A stretch of 64,000 nt of DNA from Pilaira anomala (lineage: Eukaryota; Mucoromycota; Mucoromycetes; Mucorales; Mucoraceae). Location: positions 372,001 through 436,000 of the forward strand of contig JAIXMQ010000003.1 in NCBI GenBank assembly GCA_025716855.1, in the 5' to 3' direction. Under the pieces are notes generated by a model. It was not told where the DNA came from. It worked only from the letters and a program-made list of their open reading frames with translations, and did not search any database. Shown piece after piece: positions 12,701-24,337 of the stretch. Positions within the stretch are counted from its first letter, which is position 1. Every line of letters begins with the position of its first letter. The translations under genes were made by a program, and so were the position numbers.

Positions 12701-14200
12701 AACCGTTGTCAACAAGAATTTGAAAAGGGTTGGAAGACAGATCTTCCCAAGATTGAGGATGGACCTGGAGAAGTCATGTTGACTGAAGAGTATTACATTG
12801 CTGCTAAGGCTAAGCGTCAAGGTCTCGGTCTTGTTCAATTCATTGGTGAACTTTTCAAGCGTCAAATGCTTACTGATCGTGTCATGATCGAATGTTTGAT
12901 CAAGCTCTGTACAGATCCTGCTCATCCTGAGGACGAAGAAACTGAAACTATGTGTAAATTGTTGACTACTATGGGTCACTCTTTCGATAACAGTGGAAGA
13001 AAGAACAAGGAATGGCTCGATACCTACTTTGAAAGAATGCAAGAGATGTACAAGTCTTCTACTTTGAGTTCCAGAGTCAAGTTTATGATTTTAGATGTTG
13101 TTGATCTTCGTAAGAGTAAATGGACTCTTAAGCGTGGCAACCAACCTGCTCCTGCCACCATTGCTCAAATCCACGAACAAGCCAAGAAGGCCAGTGAAGA
13201 AAAGGAAAAGGAAACCATGAAACGTTCTGGTAGCTCCCGTGGTAATGCTTCTCACCCTGTTTCTCGTCAAAACTCTCACCGTGGTGGTGGACGTGATATG
13301 CAACGTCAATCTTCTGCACACAGTAACCAAAGTAGTCAAAATAGCCAAAACAATAGTCCTACTGTTGCTTCTGATGGCTGGAACACTGTTGCACCTGCTG
13401 CTGCTCCTAGACCTGGTCGTCCTAACGAACTTGCCAACTTTGGTAAGGCTGATCGTGCCAAATCTACCAGAGGTAGTGTTCTTGGTCCCTCTACCAGTCC
13501 TTTCTCTAGCTTGAGTCGTTCTGGATCCAAGGCTGGCTCTGAAAAGAAGGGTTCTCCTCTTACTGAAGCTCGTAGCGCTAGCCCTGCTACCTCCATGTCT
13601 AATATGTTTAGTGCATTAGGTGGTGATGGCGAAGAAGAGTCTACTGGTGAGAGAAAGAAGTTACAATTATTACCTCGTGGTGGTTCTGAACCTACTGAAG
13701 CCGCTCCTGCTGAAGCTGAAAAGCCTGAAGCTAGCGAAGAGAAGCCCAAGTTAAGTGACGAAGTTATCGCTCGTAAATGTAAGAGTATCATTGATGAATA
13801 TTTCAGTCTTCGCGATAAGAAGGTAACATATAATACAAAGTTATTATTTATTAGATCTTATATTAATTTTTTTTATAAAAAAAAAAAAAAAAAATAGGAA
13901 TTATGCGAATGTATCAAAGAATTAGAACATCCCGACTACCGTGTCGTTTTTGCCAGTAAATTATTAGACGTTGTTGAAAAGAAGACAGATGATGTAAATG
14001 TCGTTGTTGATATGATTACTGAACTTTATAAGGAAGAATTACTCAAGAAGGAAGACTTCATTTTGGCTTTCAAGAAGTTCTGGGAAGGTTATGAGGATTT
14101 AATCATCGATGTGCCTCAAGCTCCCAAGCATGTTGATATGCTTCTTGCTGCTACCGGTATTGAGCGTTCCGAAGTTGAATGTGAACCTCAAGACTTTTAA
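9758..14200 (+). CDS. TIF4631-like: Translation initiation factor eIF4G
   Basis: Spliced model 9758-9963, 10111-10130, 10212-10291, 10362-10574, 10654-10929, 11033-13822, 13898-14200 (3888 nt, 1295 aa); exon 2 is only 20 nt. It is the scaffold of eIF4F, linking cap-bound eIF4E, eIF4A and poly(A)-binding protein in the cytoplasm. The N-terminus has the conserved NYAQAAKRS segment. Residues about 266-480 are an Ala/Lys/Glu/Asp-rich repeat. The eIF4E-binding motif YDSDFLKQF starts at residue 552. An RGG-type region spans about 585-670, the MIF4G domain about 720-960, and the MA3-like C-terminal domain about 1170-1290. The domain order matches fungal and animal eIF4G. The long Ala/Lys/Asp repeat is unusual for the family. 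The start was chosen as the first ATG in frame with the conserved N-terminal motif. Confidence 0.92.
11033..11680 (+). repeat. Ala/Lys/Asp-rich coding repeat inside eIF4G
   Basis: About 215 codons of degenerate tripeptide and heptad repeats. The first half is Lys/Glu/Ala (EEAEKKAKEEAEKKAK-like). The second half is built from AKDAKDAADAKDA-type units. DNA-level repetition of gctaaggatgct and gctgaagctaag is plain. It should form a long charged helix or coiled coil. The strong codon repetition also produces long spurious open frames on the opposite strand. Confidence 0.85.
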
Positions 14201-15178
14201 ATACAATTTATATACTTCTAAAAAATATTTTCTCATAAACAAAATAACAATGTAATATTTCTATCTCCCACACTTTTTTTCATTTCTTCTTTTATACTTT
14301 TTTTGTTCTGGTTGACCCAGTTTTAGGGCAATAAAGCTTTTAAAGCGTTTTTTTTTTCTTCTATATTTTTTAAATTGTAATAATTGATACTTTAAAATAT
14401 CACTTGGAACGGATTAAATACTAAGAAATATAAATAGTCTAAAATGTTACCCTCCTACTTCTATACGAGGACACTCGTATAACTTCAAATGATATTCAGC
14501 TCTCACAAATGTATTTATCAGGCAGCTACTTTATTAAGTAGCTTCCTTATAGCGTACCTACTATACTAAGTTGATGTGCTCTATTACTTGTGTTTGTGGA
14601 CATCTAATTTTTTCCTTTATTCTGTGATAGAAAGTTAGTTATACTTTTTCAATTTCATTTTTTTTTTCTTAAAGAAAAATATGAAAAGAGACAAGCAAGA
14701 GGTCAACTAACTTTTCCTCAGTTTTGCTGCTTTTATGAACAGCAATCAAGTAAAGCAAAAAAAAAAAAAAAAAAAAAAAAAGAATAGTAGATAATGAGAT
14801 ACCTCGCCCAGAAGAATATCCGCCAACTTCAGGAAGAACATATTTCAGGGAAGCACAAAAAGATCTGCCGGTCTATATTTCGTCATTAGAGGGAGAATAC
14901 TTGTTCAAGTTGAAAGGGTGAATGGTCTATGATTAGCAAGTCTCTTCTTGATAAAATAAATTCAGTACTTTTGAAAACAACAACAAGAAATACAGCCATG
15001 GGAGGAATACGTACTATTTTTATTCTTATTCTCATATATCTTATCTTTAACTATCAAATAAACAAATATACGTATCGTTATCCAAAACTATGTTTAACAT
15101 CAATAAGTACAAGTCCAATCAAAAGTTCAACGAATAATGCATTCGATTTATTGTTATTATGGGATAATAATAAGGTTG
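14201..15178. other. Intergenic region between convergent eIF4G and PAK genes
   Basis: About 1 kb between two converging genes, so mostly 3' UTR sequence is expected. It contains two perfect small hairpins (14463-14480 and 14524-14543), an A run at about 14757-14781 and a coding-like fragment at 14784-14923. That fragment has the translation PRPEEYPPTSGRTYFREAQ, with no usable start codon or spliced partner found. A downstream frame (14929-15201) is hydrophobic and probably not a gene. Confidence 0.4.
14463..14543. repeat. Two consecutive perfect hairpins
   Basis: atacgag-gaca-ctcgtat at 14463-14480 and agctactt-tatt-aagtagct at 14524-14543. They lie about 260 bp downstream of the eIF4G stop codon, in what may be 3' UTR or intergenic DNA. 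Confidence 0.55.
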
Positions 15179-16070
15179 TTATATTTTTGTTTTTGTTCTG
15201 AATTTGAGAAGAGGGGCTAGGATTTCTAAAGGACCAGCCTTTTTAAGAAATTCGTGCTGTATGTAAAAAAAAAAAAAAAAAAAGTTAGACTAAAGAAAGG
15301 GCAAAGAGACACCACGAGTAAACTTACATTAATTAATTCCATAGAATTTGCACGAGATCTTACATCCACACAAAGACAGACCGCTAAGAAAGATTTCAAT
15401 TCACTTGATAATCTTTCAGGATTTTTCAAGGTAGGAGTACCATTGGTAGCAATAAGATATAATGCTTTAAGTGGTTCTTCGTCAAGATAAGGAGGTTCAT
15501 TTTCAATCATTTCGATTGCCATGATACCAAGAGACCAGATATCAACTTTAGCACCATATTCTTTTTGTTTTACTACTTCAGGAGCCATCCAATAAGGAGT
15601 TCCAACCATGGTTGCACGCTTTCTTTTTTGATCAGTTAATTTAGCACAAAAACCGAAATCACTAATTTTGACATGACCTTGTGCATTTAATAAGATGTTA
15701 TCAGATTTAATATCTCTATGAATAATATTTTGTGAATGTAAATGATGAAGACCCGATACAGTTTCAATACAAACTGTTGCAATTTGTTGTTCAGTCATTT
15801 TACTATTATTATCAATTACATCTGTTAATGCTCCACCTTCCATAAATTCCATGACAACCCATAAGTCGGCGTTACCAATAAGGAATGAATCCAAATAATT
15901 TACAATGTTGGGATGTTGAGATTCCTTCATTACCAAGATTTCATTTACAATAAGTTCTTTACGGGGTTGATGAGCTAAATCCATTTGCTTTACTGCAACT
16001 TTAGTGTTTGTAGCTAAAGAATTAGCGACATAAACTGAACCAGAAGCACTGAAAAGAGATGTTAATTTTA

Positions 16071-16109
<39 letters not shown>

Positions 16110-17188
16110 TTGGCCAACTCGTTTGATCTTTTTATAACATTCACTAGGATCACCCTTTGAAACAACAGATCCTAAAGTAAATGGTTAATTAAATAATTAT
16201 AAATAAATGTATATCTATAAACTTTACGAAGTTTCTCCATAATTTGAGCTTCAGACATTGTACTGATTCTTTGTTCAACCTTCTTTTTAGAAGAGACTTG
16301 AGCAGCAGCCTTCTCTCTTTCTCTTTCACGATGTAAACGTTCTCTTTCTCTTTCGCGTTCTTTTTCCTTTTCACTTTCCATGAATTCTCTATGTTGTTTT
16401 TGCTCTCTTTCTCTTTGTTGATAGTCTATAGTAGTAGGAGGTAATCTCTTTTCTTCCATTGATTCTGGATTTGGTACCTTCTTAATCTTTAAATCCTTTG
16501 ATGATTTACCTGTTGGAATCGGACTTCCATTTGGATCTCTAGATGGTAAGGTATAATTACCCTAAATAAATAAATAAAAAAAAAAATGAGATGATTTTAA
16601 TATATTGTACATTATATATTATATAGACTTTTACGGGTGAATTTGTAATTCCATTTGGTTTATGTGTAGGTCTAGGTGGAGGAGGTTGGTCGGTTAAGTT
16701 CATATCAGCAAAACCAGATGTAGGTGGAGGAGGTGCTGGTCTCATTGGTATAGTTTTTGGTGGTAATTTAACATTAGGTTTTAATCTCTGTTGTTGATCT
16801 TTTAACTGTTGTTCTTGCATCAATTTAGCCCAGTTGACACCACTCATACGTTCAACTGCTCCTTGTAATTGAGAAGCACCATATTCTTCTTCTTCACGTT
16901 TCGTTTGTTCAGCATAAAATTCCAATACATCGATAACTGCCTGAGGATTTTTTGCTGCATCTTCAGCAGTAATTGCAGATCCTTCTAATAATCGGGTCCA
17001 TTGATCAGGTAAGCCCTATTTTTTTTTTTTTTTATAAGTAAATGAATTACACTCTATATATGTATATGACTAGACTTACAGTGAATGCACCTGTTATTGG
17101 ATCAAATCCTACATGTACTTTATGAACAAAATTTGTTGGCCCAGAGGTACCCACAGAGGATCTCTAAAATAATATATTTTTTTTTAGG

Positions 17189-17220
<32 letters not shown>

Positions 17221-17597
17221 GAAATTGTCTTACGTTATAAATTTCGTCCATCCAACTATACAATTCCTCATCATTTTTACAAGAAACAAAATAAGTCTTG
17301 TCTTTTGCTGTAATTTCAAAACAATAAGGCTTCAAGTCTATTCTGGTAACTGAACCGATTTCTTTTAAAAATAATAAGCCAATACATTGACCCGCCTAAC
17401 AAAAAAAAAATGTTATTAACGTGTTTTAATAACAAATAAATAAATAAAAAAAGGGGGAAAAGGTGACAGAACTTTACTTCATTACGATGAAAGGTTAAAG
17501 ACTGATCTCTCAAGACACAATATCTTTTAGACCAAATCCATGCTCTTAAACCTTCTTCTTTCAAAGAAAGATATCCTTCTTTAATAATTTCAGGCAT
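15179..17597 (-). CDS. CLA4-like: Cla4-type p21-activated kinase (PH-CRIB-kinase)
   Basis: Spliced model, complement of 15179-15256, 15328-16048, 16108-16171, 16228-16561, 16635-17015, 17080-17163, 17234-17395 and 17478-17597 (1944 nt, 647 aa). A PH domain occupies residues about 4-92, with [16 protein letters not shown] at the start. A CRIB motif for Cdc42/Rac binding lies at about 102-125 ([15 protein letters not shown]). Next come a Pro-rich linker with PPPPRP and PAPPPP, then a charged Arg/Glu helix. The kinase domain runs from about 372 with [30 protein letters not shown] and GTPYWMAPE. The last 26-codon exon supplies the [10 protein letters not shown] ending usual in PAKs. The PH-CRIB-kinase order is the Cla4/Skm1 class, which acts downstream of Cdc42 at sites of polarised growth and septation. 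All catalytic residues are present. The yeast protein has a longer region before the PH domain that is absent here. Confidence 0.92.
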
Positions 17598-17640
17598 AAA
17601 AAGAAAAAAGAAAGAGAGAAATAATAAAGAATGAAATTAC

Positions 17641-17679
<39 letters not shown>

Positions 17680-19083
17680 GTATTTGGTTTTATTCGGAGA
17701 TGAAGGGCGGTGTTTTTTTTTTAAAAAAAAAAGGAGGTAATGAACAATTACCATAAACAATCGACACTCTTTGCTTTTGTATTATAACTTTCAAAAGAGA
17801 TTAGCATTATTATTATGCACCTCAACATAACATTCTGAAATAAAATGTTATATGATACTATAATTTAATGTTTGGATTTTTCTTAAAAAAAAAGATGTTG
17901 TTATATGACGAAAATAGCATCATACATACCAAACAAACACTTTTTAAACATATATTATGAAAAAGTCACTAGATCTTGAGGGGCTAACTAATAAATAAGA
18001 GAGATATACTTCATACATGTAAGGATAATCAAGTATAATATGCATTATTTGATTTTAAATACAATTTATACTTTTACTTTTATATATTACTCAACATCTA
18101 GCATGTTATATACTTGTGTATTCCTAAATCAAACCACATTGCTCACACTTAAAATACAACCTTAATTCTGCCATGAATAAATGTTACAAGAATTTGATTT
18201 CCCCCCCCCCCCCTAGATATTATGTACGACATTGTATATAAATTACACTCAACAAGTTAAAAAAGATATTGATCGTTATAAAAATTAAAGGAGACTTTTT
18301 ATATGTATATAAAGCTAACTAAATACATACCAGGCTCAAGTTTCCTACATAAAAAAAAAAAAGGTTATCATGCAGCCAAAAAAAAAAAAAAAAAAAAAAG
18401 TTACCATGCAGTCAAAAAAAAAAAAGCTTGAATTGCAATTATTTCACACGGAGAAGAGAGAGAGAACGGATCACAAAAAGGTCACACAGTTCCGTTTGTC
18501 TCTTTTCTCTTATAACAGAACACATGTAACATGTCAATCGTCAAATAACTAAATTCTGATTCTCAATGATATACCATTCATCATTTGTTTGTTTTTGTTT
18601 TAATGCAGGGTGTATATATATATATATATATTTGCAATTTATTTTTTTTAATAGAGAGCAAATGTTTAATGAAATCGTTATATAATCTAAATTATCTAGT
18701 GTAAGTTTCATCGATTTACTGCATTGTCATACATGGTATAAAAAAAAAATTGTTTGTACATGTTTAACACTTGCAATGATTACAAATACATAGAAATCAA
18801 GTGAATTCCAGAAAATTCCTTCTATACACGTTTTCTTGGTAGAAATTAGGATTGGTATTTACTTGACTTCTTTTAAAATGCGTACACTTTTATTCTCTCA
18901 TTATGCAATATACAAATAAGCTATTTATAAAAAAACAATAATAACAACAAGTTATGTGCATACGCATGGACACATTGGGTTAGATGCTTGACAACTCTTT
19001 CTCTCTCTTAATAAATGCATATTCGCTCGATTGAATATGAATCTTTTTGACAATTAAAAAGTGACTGAGCTATTTGGTGGCTT

Positions 19084-19086
<3 letters not shown>

Positions 19087-19126
<40 letters not shown>
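19087..19126. repeat. (AT)n microsatellite
   Basis: About 20 uninterrupted TA dinucleotides. Shorter (AT)n runs occur near 3770, 7543, 16078, 18611, 26283 and 59480, the last two inside or beside introns. Confidence 0.9.
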
Positions 19127-19129
<3 letters not shown>

Positions 19130-19145
19130 TGACTTTCTATACTAG

Positions 19146-19296
19146 TTGCTATCGTTACTTTTTTTTTATAATTATGAAAGATCACAGATAACAACAGGAT
19201 AAACGACTCATCACTAATTATTGCTATTGTTACCTTTTTTTTTATAATTATGAAAGATCACAGATAACAAAAGGTTAAACGACTCATCATTTATTA
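19146..19296. repeat. Tandem duplication of a 75-bp unit
   Basis: Two adjacent copies, 19146-19220 and 19221-19296. Both contain the stretch ataattatgaaagatcacag followed by ataaca and then aaacgactcatca. The copies differ by a few substitutions and by the length of a T run. There is no coding potential. Confidence 0.85.
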
Positions 19297-19917
19297 CTTC
19301 TATATTCCAAGTTGTATAACTAGTCTTAATAGTTGTCTCAAAGATACTTTTTTTTTTGTTCAGTGACAGCTGCTTTCATTACAGATATATAATTAAAAAC
19401 TTTAAAACTTTACGCATGATCGTAAATAGTGCCACTTGAAAAAAAAAAAAAATGTTCCTTTATATAAAATGTACCTTTGTTTTAGCTCCCATGATTGAAG
19501 AGGAACCTTCCAATTTAATACTTTTTCTAGTGGGGCTGATTAAATTACCTTTTTGAGTGTAATACGCGAGCTTTTCTTATCTTACCATTTTTATTATTTA
19601 ACGACACATCGTCTACTATACTTTTATAATGTACATACAAAGTAGTTAAGTATGTGACTTTACTTTCTTATTGTCTTTTTCGTTTTAGAAAACTTATACC
19701 TATATAATATGGATTTTAGTCCTGTCTTTGCATTGACATGTATTAATACAGACATTGGTATTCGACTCTAAAATAATTTATAGGTAACTCTTACATCTAT
19801 TAAACAAGATACCTTACCGACAACTTTTTTTTTTTTTTTTTTTATAAGTTTGTGGCACAGATCACCTACAGTTACCTTAAGAGCTTGCTACCCAATTTTG
19901 ACAACCGCGCGAGTTTT

Positions 19918-19937
19918 CCGTTTTTCGCGGGAAAAAA
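19918..19937. promoter_or_regulatory. E2F/MBF-like palindromic site
   Basis: The sequence tttttcgcgggaaaaaa reads TTTCCCGCGAAA on the minus strand, matching the E2F/MBF consensus (TTTSSCGC). A second gttttccg box lies just upstream. It is about 2.3 kb upstream of the PAK start and 2.8 kb upstream of the Crz1-like start, so the gene it might serve is unclear. Chance occurrence is possible. Confidence 0.3.
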
Positions 19938-20614
19938 TCTTCAGCTTATTTTACCTTTATATGAAAAAAAAAAAAAAATAAGGACTTCCTCACTTTGAAA
20001 AAAAGGACACCACTGCGCCTTATTTTTTATACACAATCCAAAAATAGAGACGTAAAATTCGTGATACAAACTAGATCTTTTGACATCATTTTTAAACAGT
20101 ATATACGAAAATAGGAATTTATTCTGCAAAAAAAAAGTAACTTACTAGCCCGGGAAGGGTCTAAAGTGCGCGTCGCATTATCTGAGTTTTCAAAACGTTT
20201 TTTTAAACTTAAAACATATTATGCGGTCTAATAAAAAATAGTACAACAGCTCTACACAATGTTTAATTATAGTGAATATTTAGTTTATTAGAACCTAATA
20301 CATCTCACTATATCCTTTTTCTCACCTTTGGCCAAATTATAGTAGAGCCAAAATGTGTTTATAATGTATTGTTTTAATTATTTTATATCGAGTGAGAAGA
20401 GAGAACCATTTTATGATCTAATTTAGCAGGTAATACAGGAAACGAAGAACCAGAAACTTCAAAGCTAAAAAAAAAAAAAGGTGTATGAAGTCTGACAATC
20501 ATTTCGGGGAGATACGCTGCCAATCATATACTATTCTCTCTTAGATGTTACAAGCAGTATGTTCTGTTGTACTAGATAGTTTCGTTCTACTCAAATGTTG
20601 TGCAGAAGTGATAA

Positions 20615-20657
<43 letters not shown>

Positions 20658-21123
20658 TGTAAACTCAGGTTTATTACACTGGTATTGAACAGTACGTTGT
20701 TTGAGTAAGTTTATAATGACTACTATAAACACGAAGGTATGATTTTTTAGTCTTATTATATCATATTAACCCTACATGAATGCTACAATCTTTATGTCTT
20801 AGATTTGACGTTTTAATTCGAATACGAGGAGTGTATGTGCTACTATAAATGAGTGATTGGTTTAAATGATAATTCAGGTTGTCAATCTTCAGCTAAGAAA
20901 TTGAACAGGGAAAAAAAGAAAAAAAAAGGAGAATGAGACCTACTAGTTGAGTTGAATGAATTCCTTTTTCTTTTTTTTTACTATAGAAATACTTTATATG
21001 GCTCTTATTTATATTTACGTTGATCTTTGTTTGTTAAACCCGAATTATAAATGTCTAATTTTATTATTAATTTCAAATGCAATTGAGTTATACTAGTAGT
21101 ACACTTCCTTTCTTTTTCACTCA

Positions 21124-21158
<35 letters not shown>

Positions 21159-22767
21159 CAGACATGTGAGTGGGAGTAACGGTTCTTACTTTTAATTTGA
21201 ATTGAATTACGCAAAAACCGATTATCAGATCATATTCATATCACGCTTAAATGTAACCTGCAAGCAGACATTCTAATTCTTTCTGTTTTAAGAGAAGTGA
21301 TCACTATACATTATATTTAATACCGTATATACACTCGTATAATGCAACCTTAAGACAGAATATGTTAACTTTAACATTGCATTATGTACATAAACTATTA
21401 CAAAGGAGTAATAGTAGGTAACAAACCACTTCACTCCTTTCTAATAAATAATAATAATAATAAAATGGATGTGACGTTACAATGGGAAGAATAAGGTAGT
21501 ACACATAGATTATACAACAGGTACACTTGATATTTATTGGCTGAATTATAAGTCAGGTACAAGTAGCGCCAAAGTCGTAATAAATTTAAGGTTTCTGTAA
21601 TATAAAGTATAAATAAATCGCATTAGGCGCTTAGGAGCTTTTCATTATTTTCTGCTTCTGAATAGATCAACGTAATAGCTAAGAAAAAAAAAAAAAAAAG
21701 AGAGAGAGAGAGTTTAGCTTAAGTTGTATATATATATTCATGAGATCTACAAGTGAGATGTTATTTTTATGGATATATAATTCCATCATTTTAATGTTTT
21801 ATTCGTATACAGAGTGTGTATGTTATGTATTATACAACGGGCAAAAAAAAAAAAAAAAAAAAAAAAAAGAGACATAATGGTTTCGTCAGTGTAATTAGAG
21901 TAATACAAGATGAAGGGTAATATATTATCTTTAAACAAGAGGTCAATCTATAAATAAATCTTATTGTGCGCTCCTATTGAAACTAAACTTTTATGCATTA
22001 AGGTTTAAAATACATGTTTACCAGCCACTAATAAAAACTTTCTCTGACGAAAGAGAGAGAAGTGATGACTACCAGGTTTTTTTTTTTCTTTTTAATAATG
22101 TCCTTAAAAGGAGACCCAAGTTTAGTAAAGTCAAAAGAGGTAATTCTTTACTTGTGAAACTAAAAAAGAAAAAAAAAAAAAGCTTCTTTATTTTTATTTG
22201 GCCCAGCCACCTTTTTCTTGGATAAAACGAAAAAGAAAAAAATGATAGATATTAAAAATGAATGAATTTAAATAAAATAGGGCGATTATTAAAGTACATA
22301 GAAGACAGTCTACATGTAGTATCACTCTTTACTTGTTGGATTTACAATAGTATACAAAGAAATGTTATAAATAGCAATGGTAACAATAGTATAAATAAAT
22401 AAATAGAGAAAAATATATTTAAAAAACCTTTTCGCGTTCAATAGTTAAGTTTATAAATAAATAAAGAGAAAAAAGAAAGACTGTTTATAAGTGCCATTAC
22501 GATAAGTTATTTGGATTTGCATATATAAAAAAAAAATATCACAATAATGCATAAAATTGAAAGGAGCCAAAAAAAGGAAACCTAAAAGGTCACTTGCTTA
22601 GCAAACAACCACACAAGTGTAACTTGATAATTCTAAAAATATCCACCACAAAAAAAAAAAAAAAAAATATAAAAAGGAATCTTTTTTTTTTTTTTTTTTT
22701 TTTTTTTTATATCTTCTTTCCCATCTATATTTTTTCAATACTCTCTATAAATAAAAGATAACCTAGA

Positions 22768-23190
22768 ATGCAATCGCAACCAACTAATTCATACATGTGG
22801 ACACCTACCTCAGAGATGTCTAATAATCATGTTGGTCCAATTGAACAAGACCTTGAACTCTTTGGTCGTTTGTCTTATCAACCTGTTCCTACTACTTTAT
22901 ATAATCAGCAACATCAGCAAAGTGATTTTCTTTCTATGGCTTCTCCATTAATTGCTCCTCTTCCTTCTACTAATAATGATTTATCTGAAGCTGTGTCACG
23001 TATGAATATGGAAGATCGATATGAACCCAACAACAACAGACAAAGATTTTCACTTAGTTCTAATTTGAGTTTAGATATTCCTATCGGTATCTCTATTACA
23101 GAACCCACACCAGTGTACAACGTAATGCCTACTTTAGATTTGGTAGATCGTTTTATCGGTGATCATTTTACTGAATTAAGTCAAATGGAA

Positions 23191-23228
<38 letters not shown>

Positions 23229-23277
23229 ACAGCAACAACAGCAACAACAGCAACCACAATCACAAAACCATTTCCAT

Positions 23278-23309
<32 letters not shown>

Positions 23310-24129
23310 ACAGCAACAACAACAACAGCAAGAGTCTTTAAAACAATTAATGGATACTTCTTTTATTGATGATCTCTTAATCGCAGAGACAGGACAACCT
23401 GACTGGCTTAGTTGGACACCTGCTATGGGATCACCTGCTTCAAACTATAGTAATTCATTTGATGACCAAAACTCAATCTATTCCACCTCCCCCGAACCAT
23501 CATTTTATAATACAGCCATGACATTAGAAGATTTAATGGACCCTATTGTCATGAACAATTATCCATCCCCTTCATATTCCGAGTTCAATAATAATACATT
23601 GACAGTAAAGAAGCCTAATCGTTCGCGTCGAGTATCCGAACCACCAAAGCCCTCTAATGCAATCATTCAAGAACAATTCGGTATGTCTAGTGATAGATCT
23701 ATTCGTAGAACGAATAGTGATAAAAGATCCAGATCTAATTCAAATGCTTCTCCTATTGCTGGCAATCATCACTGTCTTCATCCTGGTTGTGGAAAGTCAT
23801 TTACACGTCCTTATAATCTTACTTCTCATATGCGTAAGTAGTTTAGATATATAGATATATACACATCATATCATCATCTTTCTTTGTGCTCACATTTATT
23901 ACTATTATTATTATTAGGTACTCATACTCTTGATCGACCTTATGCATGCTCTCAATGTGGTAGAAAATTTGCTCGTCAACATGATCGTAATAGACATGAG
24001 AAATTACATTGGGGAATTAAACCTTATGCTTGTAGCCATTGTAAGAAACCCTTTGCTAGAATGGATGCTCTTAACCGTCATCTTCGAGTAGAAAACGGTT
24101 GTAGTAGTAATAGAAATCTTTCTTTATAA
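22768..24129 (+). CDS. CRZ1-like: Crz1-like C2H2 zinc-finger transcription factor
   Basis: Spliced model 22768-23833 and 23918-24129 (1278 nt, 425 aa); the intron falls within the first finger. Three C2H2 fingers occupy about residues 333-415: CLHPGCGKSFTRPYNLTSH, then CSQCGRKFARQHDRNRH, then CSHCKKPFARMDALNRH. The RQHDRNRHE and ARMDALNRHL signatures are those of fungal calcineurin-responsive Crz1/CrzA factors. In that family, Ca2+/calcineurin dephosphorylation drives nuclear entry and activation of stress and cell-wall genes. The N-terminal half carries two poly-Gln tracts (about residues 143-163 and 171-189). It also has a weak PxIxIT-like element, IGISIT, near residue 108, which could dock calcineurin. 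That docking assignment is inference. Confidence 0.82.
23189..23333 (+). repeat. CAA/CAG trinucleotide repeats coding poly-Gln
   Basis: Two neighbouring interrupted (CAR)n tracts inside the Crz1-like gene, encoding roughly 21 and 19 glutamines around a short PQSQNHFH linker. CAA/CAG mixing suggests they are not simple recent expansions. Confidence 0.9.
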
Positions 24130-24193
24130 ATATATTATATACATGATACCCCCAACATCCTTTATTGTACATAGAATAAATAATAATAATAAT

Positions 24194-24229
<36 letters not shown>

Positions 24230-24337
24230 CGAGAGAGATCACTCTGGTTAAACGTTACACGATACTCTAAATAAAGTGACCGAGAAAATTACAGACTATA
24301 AACGGTAATTTGAAAAAAAAAAAAAACCTTGTGAATA

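Larger units (their letters stand above)
17598..22767. other. Five-kilobase gene-free region
   Basis: A 5.2 kb interval between the divergent PAK (-) and Crz1-like (+) genes in which I find no gene on either strand. It holds many A/T runs (for example 17648-17674, 20621-20654, 21128-21158 and 21843-21868), a 40-bp (AT)n at about 19087-19126 and a tandem 75-bp duplication at 19146-19296. There is also an isolated GC-richer patch at about 19875-20200 with an E2F/MBF-like site. Short open frames (18370-18552, 19941-20129, 20541-20732, 21977-22225) are dominated by homopolymer codons and are not supported. Confidence 0.5.

Noticed and set aside
18362..18415. Two copies of gttaYcatgcagYc separated by an A run
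   Set aside because: Only about 14 bp each; a slippage product is enough to explain it.
20541..22225. Short frames at 20541-20732 and 21977-22225
   Set aside because: Built largely from poly-Lys or poly-Phe codons of A/T runs.
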